A stretch of 64,000 bases of DNA, taken from NCBI GenBank assembly GCA_017354895.1, contig CP071496.1, positions 3,720,001 to 3,784,000 on the forward strand, read 5' to 3'. This DNA comes from Podospora comata (lineage: Eukaryota; Ascomycota; Sordariomycetes; Sordariales; Podosporaceae). A program made the position numbers and the translations under genes. Of this stretch, positions 1-11,628 are shown in pieces (positions within the stretch are counted from its first letter, which is position 1; every line of letters begins with the position of its first letter). The notes under the pieces are model-generated. The model had not been told where the DNA came from. It worked only from the letters and a program-made list of their open reading frames with translations, and did not search any database.

Positions 1-217
1 ACGGGAAGACAGGGATCATGGGTTAGGGTTAGTGCCCAAGTCCAGATCATTTTGAGCAGGGTCAGGGATCTTGGCCTCGCGCTACTGATCTGGGGTGTCT
101 CAAGAGAGAGATGTCTTGGGTGTAGTTTTGACGTGTCTCTCTAGCTTGACTTGCTATGCAGCCAAGGTCGCGATGAAGTGAGAGAGACTAGGAAAACTGA
201 CAAAGTATCTAACTTAC

Positions 218-766
218 CAGAGGCATAACACGACGCGGTGCCGAAGACCTGGGTAGGCCCCACAGCACTACGGAAGTGTCAAACAGCGGGTGATCGCCGG
301 CGCGGATCAGCTCGGCCGGGACCGGGGGCAGATGCTTGGCAAAGTCGGCCTTGGCACGTTCCACGGTCACGGAGACGGACGCGGCATCATCAAGGCAGAA
401 CCGTGCAACGACGGGATGAGGTGTGTCACCTTGAAATCCAAACGTCACGTCGTCCTGCCCTGTGTAGCAGCGCAGGAGCACAGCCCAGGCCGTTCGGAGC
501 ACAGCACCGAGCCCGTCCCGGTCTTCGGCTCGAGACAGCTCTAGCAGCTTCTCGCGATCCTCCTGCTCGACAGGCACCCGGGTTGTCGATGCAATTGGCT
601 GACGGTTGGGCGCATTCTCGCTCTTTGCTGAGCGGCTAAAGGGCGGAAAGCGGCATGGTGCCACACCAGTCAGGTACGCGTCCCAGTCCATGTTCATGTT
701 GGTGATGTTGCCGGTGGAGTTCATGATGATCGAAGAATTGCGTGGATGAAGAGGAGGGAAATTCAA
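218..766 (-). CDS. NRPS-like protein, 5' exon only (partial, runs off left edge)
   Basis: First exon of a minus-strand gene that continues past the left edge or into an unresolved second exon. The translation contains WDAYLTGV-PCRFPPF near residues 28-43, then a segment around LRTAWAVLLRCYTGQDDVTFGF, which is the C-terminal half of a condensation-like region found at the N terminus of many fungal NRPSs ahead of the adenylation domain. HPLFDTSVVLW further on fits the same fold. A strong donor (GTAAGT on the minus strand, first base at 217) ends the exon after Met-Pro-Leu. The remaining 216 bases show no clear NRPS continuation, so the next exon may lie outside the window or the gene may be a truncated remnant. 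The start is uncertain: Met at 766 or the in-frame Met at 724. It is divergent from the ABCC transporter, a common arrangement of a peptide synthetase and its exporter. Product unknown. Confidence 0.6.
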
Positions 767-2924
767 AGTTAGAATGAGGTACTCGGTAAAGTATCACTGA
801 ATCTTGTGGGACAAACTGTTTGTTGCTGATCACTCAAGGCTTCAGGTATTGATTTCAGTTACCATGAGTTCAGACTGCAGGTCTCACGGAACATTGATCG
901 ATCATGTCTCGGAAGGCCAAGGTGGGACCTGAGTTGAAGAAAACTACATCAGTTATAGACTGGGTATCGATTGCCTCATTTCCTCTTTTTTTTTTCGACC
1001 ACCTCGTTCTCTGGCCTCTTCCAGCTCCCGCCTGCCCCCTTCACCCATTTCTCCCGCTGCCCTGTTTTTTTCTCTCGCTCTTTTGTTCTTTTTTCGACCG
1101 CGGGTGGCCGGGATCCCAACAAACCTTGGCCATAGGTAACATCTGGAAAATCTCTTGACAGGTACTAGCTTCGCTGGAGAGGCTTTACCATGCTTGGACC
1201 ACATCCAGGAACGTCGATCAGGTTCTGTCCGTCATGGATTTGGCGGTGGTGGGCCCGGTGGGGCAAGAATGAGGAAAAAGATCCGATCATGGAGTCATCA
1301 GATCATGCAAAGATGATCGACAACACCCTTTCGATTTTTGGCAGGAGGAGATGGAGATCGTTGAGATGAGACGGAAAAGAGAGGTGGCCCAGTGGACAAG
1401 AGTGGTTAGTGCTCCACTATATATGCACTATGACTCCACTGTATAGAGTGGCTCTCGGGGTTAACGGGCCACTGACAGCACCTTGGCACTGGACCAGGGG
1501 CGGCACACGGCCCAACCGCTGGCAACCAGGGAGAGATTCAGCACTACTTGGTGTTTGGGCGGAGTGGTGGGACGGGACAACGGCTGACAAAGTACATGTG
1601 TAGATCTGTGGGGGAAGCGGGAGATGCCGGCCAATGATGAGGTGTGGTCCAGGATCTGGCGGGCTTGGGAGCAGCGATGACAGGTCGAGGATCGCCCCGG
1701 ACACAACGTTGAATATAGCCAGCCAGTTGCCAGCCGCAGAAGCGTCCACCGTACCATGGACCGGAATTCTGAGGGAGTCAGCCCCAAAGCGGAAGCTGAG
1801 CTGGGACTGGGGAACGGTTCCAAACATGTCGAAGCAAGGGAGCGCTCAGGTGCTGCTGGCTGCAGTTGAGGGCGGCTGAAGTGCACACCGACCAACGCCG
1901 CTGACCTACGAGACCAGAAGCAGTGTCACCTTGAGCAAGATTGCCGGCCGTTCGCGCAATAGGGCCGGGGAGAAGGATGGGATGCAAAAGGGGGCTGCAG
2001 TGGCTGGCTAGTTGTCGTGTTTTTCCGTCTGTGCCAAGCTGCTTGGGCTCGCCTCACGGCTCAGGAGGGGGAGCTGAGGGTTGGTTCTCAGTCTTGGGAA
2101 AAGCAGGATTTCTGCATGCAATTTGCCCTCCGGTCATCGCACGGCATAGGAGGGCGCATCCCCAGGCGGGAGCCGGCATCAACAAAACTCAGTGCCTGCA
2201 TGCTCCAACCGTCCGCCAACGTCCACCGAGTAAGGGAGCCTTCTGTGCCGGCCCATGTTGCACCATGACGATGGCGTAGCATGACACTGACGCCTGCACT
2301 GGAGGGAGGCTCAGGCACAACCAACCTAGAGTGGACTGCTTCTTTTTCTGAACGGGACGGGGCTCCGCTGGATTCAGCAACTGGGCCGGCCTGTGGGGTG
2401 ACGTCTGACTTCCTAAAGCTACCATAGAGTTTTTTTTCTATTTGGCCGATTCGGCTCCCATGTGGCTTGTTACTATTAGGGTGTGTGGAGATGGGCTGGT
2501 GTAACAAGGGGAAGTCTGTGATACGTTGTTGGCACTAGGGGCCATGAAATTTCTTTTCGGTAGGGAAAGGGGTTTGAAAACCAAGGACGGAGATGGCCAC
2601 TACCTGCTATTTTCTCGACATGATCGACGATTCTCGAAGGCCTGGTCCCGGGAACGAGGAAAAGATTTTCAACAAGATGCAAACAAAACTCGCCAAGTTC
2701 AAGGAACCATCGATGGCGGAATGGGCGAGAATTAATATGTAGCCGCTCATCTGCGAACCCAGAGCTCTGGGTGACCTCTTGTCCCCCCGATTTTTTTGAT
2801 TCTTCGGGAACTTCGACTTCTTCTCTGTCTGGTTCCCTCATGTCGAGTTGCATGAGACACTGATCACCCGTCGGGACGACTCACTGAACACGCGTCTCCT
2901 CAAGTCTGGACACGCGGTGCAGTC
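767..2924. other. Divergent intergenic region
   Basis: 2.16 kb separate the NRPS-like exon (minus) from the ABC transporter (plus). No convincing gene was seen; open frames here are short, overlap one another and are low in complexity. It holds a pyrimidine-rich tract at about 978-1100, a CCACTATATATG segment at about 1414, and a cluster of AGTGG/CCACT half-sites at 1391-1473, listed separately. It probably contains both promoters. Confidence 0.5.
1391..1473. promoter_or_regulatory. Cluster of AGTGG/CCACT pentamers
   Basis: Six copies of the pentamer in either orientation: AGTGG at 1391, 1401 and 1447; CCACT at 1414, 1436 and 1469. Two of them form the inverted repeat CCACT-gtatag-AGTGG at 1436-1451. 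A TATATA run lies between copies. The dense arrangement inside a divergent promoter suggests a regulator binding array, but no factor can be named. Confidence 0.3.
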
Positions 2925-5900
2925 ATGGATCCGCCAGCTTCCTCTCCAGTCTCGGCAGCATGCGCTCATCTTGACAACTCGTTTGGCCCTCACGCCGGCG
3001 AGTGTCGAGGTGGATTCGACTTCAATCTATTTTTCGAAGAGACGATCCTCACAATCCTCCCCGCGGGACTCATCCTGCTCGTCTCACTTCCGAGAGTGTG
3101 GTTTATGTGGAGGAAAGCCAAGAAACTCACCAGTGGCAGTCACTTGGCAACTGTCAAAGTTGTATGTACTTTTCCCGGCCTGGCTCTCTTGTTTGTCAGC
3201 ACCAGAGTGCCTTTGATTCTAACAAATCATAATCTCACAGTCCACCTGGGTTGCGCTGGCTGTCCTTCAACTTGCAGCGCTGGTCCTCTGGTCAAGGCTC
3301 CCTTCCCCCGTCCGAACCCGGACGACCCTGGCCGCTGCTGCCCTCACCTTTGTTTCCTCTCTTGCCCTCTCGCTGCTGTCCTACGTTGAGCACACTCGCA
3401 ACGTACGACCGTCCTCCATCATCGGTGCCTTTCTCTTTGCTACCCTCTTGTTTGACATTGCACGGGCACGAACCTTGTGGTTACGCGACCCGTATGTTGT
3501 TTCTCTGGACGAAGACGGTGACTCGTTTGACATCAACAAGGAGAATTCCCTGGCTTACCTCGCCGTCACTGCTGTCGTGGTGAAGGGGTTCTTGCTTGTC
3601 ATTGAAGCCTTGAGCAAACGAAGGGTGCTTCGACCCGAGTTCAGGGGCTATGGCTACGGACCCGAAGCGACAAGCGGCCTCTACAACCGGTCCTTTTTCT
3701 GGTGGCTCAATCCATTGTTTTGGAAGGGCTTCCAGAAAGGCCGGGTGTTGGATGTCGACAAGCGAGGTGACCTCCCTGAGCTGGACAAGCATCTTCAGGC
3801 CGGTTACAATTACCGGCGTTTGGGGAATGCATGGGCTGCCACTGTCTCTGGTAAGTCAGTCCTTCGACATGACCTTGCCCACAGCTGCTGACAGTGACAC
3901 ACAGGCGGTGCTAAGAAGACCAAGTCACCTTATGCTTTGTTGCTGACAGCATTTGGTGTCCTGAAATGGGTTGTCTTGAGCACAGTTCCTCCACGGGCTG
4001 CCCTCACAGCCCTCATGTTCTGCCAGCCATTTCTCATCAATCGCACCATCAGACTGTCACAGGAGCCCATCACCGATGAGAGCACTCAGATTGGCTACGG
4101 CCTCATTGGGGCCTACTTCCTCGTCTATGTCGGCATTGCGGTATGTTCCTCTCATCACATCACCCCACATTGTGTACCGATGCTAACATCTCATCAATGC
4201 GTAGGTTACCATGGGACAGTACCAGCACAAGACATACCGTACCATCGCGATGGTTCGTGCAGGTCTCATCTCCATGATATATCACAAGACCAGCACTCTC
4301 AGTCTGAAGGACATTGATCCTGCTGCCTCCATGACACTTATGAGTGCCGACATGGAGCGGATTGTGCAAGGATGGCAAACGATGCATGAGATTTGGTCCA
4401 ACTCCATTGAAGTAGGCGTTGCCATCTTTCTGTTGGAGCGACAACTGGGCATTGCATGTGTAGTTCCCGTGGCTTTGTCAATCTGTGAGTCAACACGTGA
4501 ATTTATCATTCGCAACGGTCATGCTGACAGCATATTACAGTGTCATTGCTTGGCTCCATGGTGGCTATGAACTTCATCGTCTCCCGGCAAGCCATGTGGT
4601 TGGAGGCCATTGAACGGCGTATTTCTGCCACATCAGCCATGTTATCATCCATGAAGGGCGTCAAAATGTGTGGTCTAAAGGACACATTGATGGCCAGCAT
4701 GCAGAAGCTCCGGGTGGACGAGCTTTGCATCTCCAAGCGGTTCCGTAAACTGATCATCTGGAACATGGTGTTTGGTGAGTCAACCCTGCCTTGAACCTCG
4801 CAATGCAACCAGTCGCTAACACATGACAGCCTATGTGACCCAGGTCTTTGCACCCGTTCTGACGTTTGCCATCTTTTCCGTCCGCGCACGGGATACCGGC
4901 GATAGGACGTTGGACACAGCGCGCGTCTTCACAGCGCTGTCACTGTTTGCCCTGCTCTCGGAGCCTTTGGCATCCCTTGTCATGTCCTTAGCGACGTTTC
5001 TGGGGTCCGTGGGTAGTTTCAGCCGCATTCAAAACTTCCTCCAGTCTGATGAGAGAGAAGATCCCCGAAAACAGGACCCTCACATGGTCTCGTCTGAGCA
5101 CTCGCTCGATTTGGCTTTGCCAATCGTGGACATGGAGAAGCCTTCGCCCCATGCCATTGTTATCGAGAAAGGTGACTTTGGTTGGGATGCTGAAAAGTCT
5201 CCTATCCTCAGCGACATTACCTTGACTGTGCCATGGCGCCAGTTGACCATGGTGGTTGGGCCGGTTGGGTGCGGCAAGTCCACTCTGCTCCAGTCCATCT
5301 TGGGCGAGATTCCTTCACTGTCGGGCTCTGTTCACCTTGGCTCGACCAGTGTTGCCTACTGCTCTCAAGACCCTTGGCACATGAATGGCACCATTAGAGA
5401 AGCCATTCTCGGCACCGCCAAGTATGATCCCAAATGGTACGGAAGAGTTCTCCGCGCCTGTGCTCTTGGTCGTGATCTCAAAGAGCTTCCTCACGGTGAC
5501 TCCTCTCGGATAGGATCCGGTGGAATCGCTCTCTCAGGTGGCCAGAGCCAACGCATCGCCTTGGCAAGAGCGGTCTATGCCCGCCGTGAGATTGTCATCT
5601 TGGATGATGTCCTCAGTGGTCTCGACACCTCAACCGAGAACCATGTTTTCCACAGTCTATTTGGTGTGAAAGGCATCTTCACAGAGACGAAAGCTACCGT
5701 CCTGCTTGTCTCCTCTTCGGTCAAAAGACTGCCTTACGCTGCGTATGTCGTTTGTCTTGATTCCAGCGGCACGATCAGTGCTCAAGGAACGTTTGACGAG
5801 CTCAACCACGCCGGCACTGGTTACGTGTCTACTTTCTCCCTGGCCTCTAGACCGGACTGGACTTTCAAGCCAGACGACGATCACTTCAGCGACGATGATG

Positions 5901-7949
5901 ATACCACTGATGTTGATCGTCCAAAGGAGCTGCATGAGACCGACTGTGGGACTTCGGTCTCGGGCTCTTCCAGAGAGAGGATTTCCCATTCTCACAGTCC
6001 TGAAAGCGCTGCTTCTTCTTCGTCAGAGATCCAGACAGTGAATGAAGCTGACGCAATCAACACACTGGACTCGGGGAGACAGACTGGTGATGTGCAGATT
6101 TATACTTACTACATCAAGTCTGTGGGGCTGTGGCCGACCTTGATCTTTGTTTTGGGCATTGTTGCGTTTGTTTTCTGTATTTCGTTTCCGAGTGAGTTCC
6201 TACCTTGCCTGATCCTTTCTTGCTTTGAGGCAAATACTAACACTACCATAGCTGTCTGGGTTCAATGGTGGGCTGCAGAAAATGAGATTCGCCCCAACGA
6301 TAACCTGGGATATTGGATTGGTCTTTATGCCATGTTTGGTGGTATCGCCATTGTTGGTCTCACCATTGGCTGTTGGTATGTTATCCTAGCTATCGTCAGA
6401 TTTATCATGTGTACTGACCGGCAATAGGCAAATGATCATCAAGATGGTACCTTTGTCCGGAGAAAAATTCCACCTGGCGCTCCTGAAGACCGTTCTGAGT
6501 GCACCCATGTCCTTCTTTGTCAAGACAGACACAGGCGTCACCATGAACCGCTTCAGCCAGGACTTGCAACTCATTGACATGGAGCTCCCCATCGCTGCCC
6601 TCAACACATTCACCACGTTGATTCTTTGCATCGCGCAGATGGCGCTCATCGGTGTTGGCTCCATCTATGCGGCCATCTCCTTCCCCATCGTTCTCATCAC
6701 ACTCTATCTCGTCCAGAAGTTTTACCTTCGCACATCCCGCCAGATCCGATTGATCGATATTGAAACCAAGGCGCCATTGTACTCCTTATTTGAGGAGTCG
6801 CTCCGCGGAATTGCCACCATCCGCGCTTTCGGCTGGCAAGACGCCCTCGAGAAGAAGAATCACACCCTCCTCAACCGCTCCATGAAACCGTTCTACCTCA
6901 TGTATGCCGTCCAACGCTGGCTTACGCTTGTCCTGGACCTTCTTGTTGCAGCCATCGCTGTTCTTCTCATTATCCTCGTTGTCAATCTCCGCGGTACTGT
7001 TGCCGCAGGTGGTGTTGGGCTCGCACTCCTGAATGTTATCCAGTTCAGCCAGAGCGTCAAACTTCTCGTCACATTTTGGACAACCCTTGAGACGCAAATT
7101 GGATCGGTAGCTCGCATCAAGAGCTTCACCAGCACCGCTGTCCCATCTGAGGACCTTCCCGGCGAAGATCAAACTCCACCACCAAACTGGCCTCAGAAGG
7201 GTGTCATTGAGATCAAGAATTTCACGGCCGCGTACAACGAGGGTGAATCAGACCCTGTACTCAAGAGCATCTCTCTTTCCATCGCTGCCGGAGAAAAGGT
7301 TGCTATCTGCGGCCGAACAGGAAGCGGCAAGACCTGTCTTGTGTCTTCGCTCTTCCGCATGACCGCTACTCACGCTGGCTCCATCTGCATTGACGGGGTG
7401 GACACGTCCACGATTCCCCGTGAGGATGTCCGCCGCCGGTTGGTCGGTGTCCCGCAGCATCCTTTCCTCCTGAAAGGGTCTGTAAGACTCAACGCCGACC
7501 CTCTTGGTCAAGCCACGGATGTACAAATACAGACTGCACTCCAAGAGGTCAAAGTCTGGGATGTTGTCAGCAGATCTGGCGGACTGGATGCCGACATTGA
7601 CAGCCTCAATCTTTCGCAGGGGCAGAGGCAGCTGTTCTGTCTTGCTCGTGCAATAGTGCGGCCGGGGAATATCCTTGTCTTGGACGAGGCCACCAGTACC
7701 TTGGACGGGAAGACAGAGGAGATGGTTCAAAGGTTGATTAGGAGGAAGTTTTGCGACTACACCATTCTTGCTGTGGCGCACAGGCTGGATACCATTATGG
7801 ATTTTGACAAGGTGGTTGTGCTAGATAAGGGTAAGGTGGTCGAGTTTGATAGTCCTTGGAAACTGGTGGAGGAGGAAGGGGAAGGGGGCATGTTTAAGAA
7901 GCTGTGGTTGAAGAGCGTGGAGGAGGATATTGAGGATGTTCCGGAATGA
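2925..7949 (+). CDS. ABC transporter, ABCC (multidrug-resistance-protein type)
   Basis: Full-length ABCC exporter of about 1,534 residues from eight exons: 2925-3161, 3241-3850, 3905-4140, 4205-4484, 4541-4774, 4830-6191, 6252-6375, 6428-7949. All phases agree and the joined length is a multiple of three. The N terminus (CRGGFDFNLFFEETIL, then several hydrophobic helices) is the TMD0 typical of fungal ABCC pumps. NBD1 has Walker A GPVGCGKST, signature SGGQSQR and Walker B IVILDD; here LDDVLSGLD replaces the canonical LDE-type end, as is usual for the asymmetric first site of this family. NBD2 has GRTGSGKT, LSQGQRQ and ILVLDEATSTLD. An acidic, Ser-rich linker (DDDHFSDDDDTTD) joins the halves. 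It should sit in the plasma or vacuolar membrane and export conjugates or secondary metabolites. Its position next to the NRPS-like exon suggests peptide export, but the substrate is inference. Confidence 0.93.
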
Positions 7950-8400
7950 AGGACACCTCGGTGACTTTGGGATGAAAAGGGGATCATTAGTTGGTGATGT
8001 TTTTCATTGGTGCGGATATTGTCTCTAGCTGTAGATACCTCGATTTGAGTTTATGAATTTATGTAACAATGAATTTCAGTCAACATGTCGCTAGACCGAG
8101 ACAGCGGATAGAGGTGGTCGTGTCTTGGGCTTGCCGAGACAATTCGGGAACCTGGAACAGGGGCCGGGGCCGGAGATATGGCAAATTTGGCGGGGTAATG
8201 ACGGATTAAAGTGGGGGGCGGGGAGCTGGAGGGGCTGCTTATTTCGTGCTCAGCAGTGCTTGTTGAAAATAAATAGAAAGCAAGAGATCGTGATCGACGC
8301 CTGTTCAGAAACACTTGAAGCAGACACGCTCAGCCCTCCATCTCTCCTCCTGTTCCTTCGCTGCAAAAGCATCAGCTCGAATCCCCAGAACCCCTGTACA
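7950..8400. other. Intergenic, no gene seen
   Basis: 450 bases between two plus-strand genes, holding the 3' region of the transporter and the promoter of the hydrolase. An AAATAAATAG stretch at about 8267 is a possible TATA-like element. Nothing else was recognised. Confidence 0.4.
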
Positions 8401-9287
8401 ATGGCGTCCAATCCTCCCGCGAAATGCTGCACCATTGGTGTCAAGCACGAGTAAGCATCAACCCGACACAGCACAGTGTGCCATCGCTGACCATGCGCCT
8501 ATTCTTTTCAAGAGGTGAAACCACAGGCCAATCCATCAAAGTAGCCAACAAGCATGACGCCTACCTCGCGACGCCCACCGCCGACAAGGCCCACAAGGGT
8601 GCTGGCATCCTCCTTATCCCCGACGTCATCGGTATTTGGAAAAACAGCAAGTTGATCGCCGACCAGTTTGCTGCCAATGGATACTTGACCTTGTTGATCG
8701 ACGTGTTCAATGGCGACGCGCTGCCCCTGAACCGCTCAGGGCCCTTCGACTTCAACGCGTGGTTGACCAAGGGCTCTAATGGAAACAACCCTCACACAAA
8801 GGAGGCTGTCGATCCTATTGTTGAAGATGCGATCAAGACACTCAAGGAAGAATACGGGGTGGAGAAGCTGGGGGCTGTTGGGTATTGCTTCGGTGCCAAG
8901 GTAGACCCGCTCACTTTGTTCGAAATCATGCCAGCTGCGTGCGGAGTGCTAACACGTGGAATGCAGTATGTCGTCAGACATTACAAGGATGGCATCAAGG
9001 TCGGTTATGTTGCCCACCCCTCGTTTGTCGAGGAGGAGGAGTTGGCTGCTATTCAGGGCCCTTTCAGCATTGCTGCGGCCGAAACTGACTCCATCTTCCC
9101 TGCCGAGAAGCGCCACAGGAGCGAGGAGATTCTGCAAAAGACCGGTCAACCGTACCAGATCAACCTCTACTCTGGCGTTGAACATGGCTTTGCTGTCAGA
9201 GGGGACCCGAACAAGAAGGCGACGAGGTATGCCAAGGAGCAGGCCTTCTTGCAGGCGGTCACCTGGTTTGACAACTACTTGCTCTAG
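8401..9287 (+). CDS. Dienelactone hydrolase-family protein
   Basis: Three exons (8401-8450, 8513-8900, 8967-9287) encode about 252 residues, the usual size for fungal dienelactone hydrolase-like alpha/beta hydrolases. The nucleophile elbow is G-Y-C-F-G (Cys nucleophile, in AVGYCFGAK). The acid is probably Asp in AETDSIFPAE, and the base is His in SGVEHGFAVRGD, giving the Cys-Asp-His triad of the family. The start ATG lies in MASNPPAKCCTIGVKHE, a typical N terminus, and the first intron (GTAAGC...TTCAAG) restores the frame into EGETTGQSIKV. It is probably cytosolic. Family members open lactone rings in catechol degradation, but many fungal paralogues have no known substrate. Aromatic-catabolism-like genes lie 12-18 kb downstream, too far to call a cluster. 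Confidence 0.88.
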
Positions 9288-9732
9288 ATGAAGTCAGATT
9301 ATGTTATAGCCAAAGCCTGTATGACGACCTGTCACAATACACCTTTAAGGTGTCAGCGTAAACACATCTCACAACTAAACCACGACTTTTGATGTATTGA
9401 TAAAGTGTGATGTGGATATGTTGAAATATGTTCGATTGCTGATTGACTATTGGTTCTTTTCTTTTGCAACAGTATGGGCGGGCTGGCCTGGGACCAATTT
9501 CGGTCGGAGTATTTACCTTAGGTACCAGGTAATCCAACCCCTCAACGTAGTCGACCGCGGGTGTGTCGGACAAGAATGAGAGCCAACAGAAAGACGGAAT
9601 ACAGAAACGAAACCCAAGCCGCAGTTATCACAATCCCACCCGCCTTCCCATCATCTTCTCTTCGCAGTCCCACCATCATCAGATTATCTGGAAGACGCAT
9701 ATCATAATCTAAAAGTCCCACAGATATTTGTA
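9288..9732. other. Intergenic, no gene seen
   Basis: About 450 bases between the dienelactone hydrolase gene and the 3' end of the decayed membrane-protein gene. It contains a CCTTAGGTACC palindromic motif near 9516, of a kind that recurs in the window. Confidence 0.35.
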
Positions 9733-11628
9733 TCATGCAGATAGGAAAGGCCGCGGAGACCGAAAAGCATATAACCCAGTATTTATGGCTTCTAGTCCAG
9801 CGCCAGAGTCCCCACTCCTACACAGGATCACGTCCACAAAAGATATTTGACCACCTTTAAAACCGTTTTTTGTAGCATGGTTGAGTTGGCCGTTGGCCAT
9901 TTGTAACGGTGATTCAATCTCCATGATCTGAAGTTCGCGTGTGGTGGTTTCAGCAAGAAAAAGGACCGACTTGTACTTCCTGGGCACCTTTGCCTCTGCG
10001 TTGGAAAGCAAGTTCCAGCAGGCATTAGCCCACAGTAAACAGACACTCAGAGTCCAAATCAGGAGGGTGGCGACTACTAGGCACAATTGAACGTAGGAGA
10101 AGCCCCATCGGTACCGCTATTTGGAATTTCGATCAGGTACATGCTGTGTAAAACAGTAAAGGACAAGGTTGACAGAATTTAGTTTCTACTTGTACTCTTC
10201 TTTTATGAAAGGTTGACATACCCCTGTAGTTGGTTGACAAGAGCCGTACTGAGCGATATAGTCCAAATTGTATATCCGCCCGGAGACTGTAAGCTGAACC
10301 TTTGCTTGTCCTTAAGGAGGTTAAGTTAATGTCGAAACTTCCCGGAAGGAGACACTGATTCCCGAGATAATAGGCCGAGAAATTTAGCGGAGTTCCTTCT
10401 AAGACCTTGTCACCCCAAAATGTTGTGGAAGGCGGCGACCGCAGTACGGAATGCCCAAAAGCGACCCATAGAAGCCATACCTTCCGACATACTCAGCGGC
10501 CGGGTCTCTGACTCTGCCTTCTTCAAAGCCTGCTTCCCCGATCATGGGACAGGTCGTTCTAAGCTGGTAGAACATGTGGTCTAACAGGGGATCGCCTTGA
10601 AACCATTTCAACCACAATAGGGGAAATAAATAACGGACGCCCGTAAAGCAATCGATGGCTCTCTTACCTACCTTTGCTGGATAACATGGTGAGAGTTCGT
10701 TGGTCTCCACTGAACATCCATGGGCACCACAAAATATTTGGTCCGATTGATCCGCTCGCCGTTATGAGTAACTTATGCAATGGGTCGAAATTCGGCAAAT
10801 CGTGCATAACTGCCTGTCTCTTGCTCAACGACGAACGATTCGGTGCTAGCAGCGTAGCCGGTCATGGCGCTGGTAAGAGTGGGGAATGCCAAAATGAGTG
10901 TCAGTGACATGACGATGAAGGCAATAGCCACCCTTGATTGAAATATACGGTAGAAGGTCCTGTTACTGAGAAGACGGTAGATTGCGTCAATGGATGACTC
11001 CTGGCGTAAGTAAATCACCCAGAATGTGGAATAGGAGACAGATCCGGTTTCAAGTGTTGTTGCTATATAGTCGGATAAAACGCGCCACAAGAGGCACGAA
11101 ATCAAGAGCTGGCCTAGACGCCCGACTAACCACACACGCAGTTAGGAAGCCTCACATTGCTAAATCAGCCGGTTTCGGGGGAATATTTACCAGGTCCCAT
11201 GCAATATCAAGAACTTTGGCCTGAGCGAACGTAAAACTTCCTCCTCCGTATGTGATTTGAAAAAGGCCGGGCTGAAACCACCAATTGTAACCTGTGCTCA
11301 CAGGACTGAACGTGTCATCAGGGCGACAAGCAGTCGGGTTGGCAATCCATGAGGCCCATAACGGAAGACCAATCGTGAGCGAGACTAACAACGAAAACCA
11401 GAGAAGAAACGAAAACCAGAGAAGAAACGAAAACCAGAGAAGAAACGAAAACCAGAGAAGGAACGAAGACCATAGAGCTAGACGAAGCCAGTGGCATTTG
11501 GTAGTGACCTCATCAGCCTCCGGTGTTTTTGCTGAGATGCTCGACGGCGATGACACGCAAGAATTTCCAGCGGTTGCCGCCGTAGAGCAGGACCCTGCAT
11601 TTGTACTCATACTCTCTTGGGGGGTCAA
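9733..11628 (-). pseudogene. Decayed membrane protein, copy 1 of a two-copy family
   Basis: Family not recognised. The N-terminal exon (11628 downward) encodes a poly-FLLWFS first membrane helix and a conserved block ACRPDDTFSPVSTGYNWW followed by FAQAKVLDIAWDL. A second block has VGRLGQLL, then ILAFPTLTSAMTGYAASTESFV. Further blocks are LNFSAYYLG at about 10390-10350, NLDYIAQYGSC at about 10280-10240, and a C-terminal block with KNGFKGGQISF. The same blocks occur in the same order in the copy at 35146-37093. Reading copy 1 through requires passing an in-frame TAA after FRPIA at about 10772 and changing frame in the 10.2-10.4 kb stretch, and the first exon junction has no clean in-phase splice. 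I infer a gene remnant; a gene with unusual splicing is the alternative. It was a multi-pass membrane protein of unknown role. Confidence 0.55.
11391..11472 (-). repeat. 18-bp tandem repeat encoding FLLWFS units
   Basis: The decamer ACGAAAACCA recurs at exactly 18-bp spacing (11391, 11409, 11427, 11445, with a diverged fifth copy at 11463). It lies inside the N-terminal exon of the decayed membrane-protein gene, where each unit adds the six residues S-F-L-L-W-F to the first hydrophobic helix. It is therefore a coding minisatellite that lengthens a membrane span without changing frame. Confidence 0.85.

Noticed and set aside
20-35. Telomeric repeat (GGGTTAGGGTTAG)
   Set aside because: Only two copies, in a gene-containing region; also a single CCCTAACCCT at 20671. 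Neither is a telomere.
11391-11472. CRISPR-like array
   Set aside because: Units are contiguous 18-bp tandem repeats without spacers, inside a coding exon of a eukaryotic gene.
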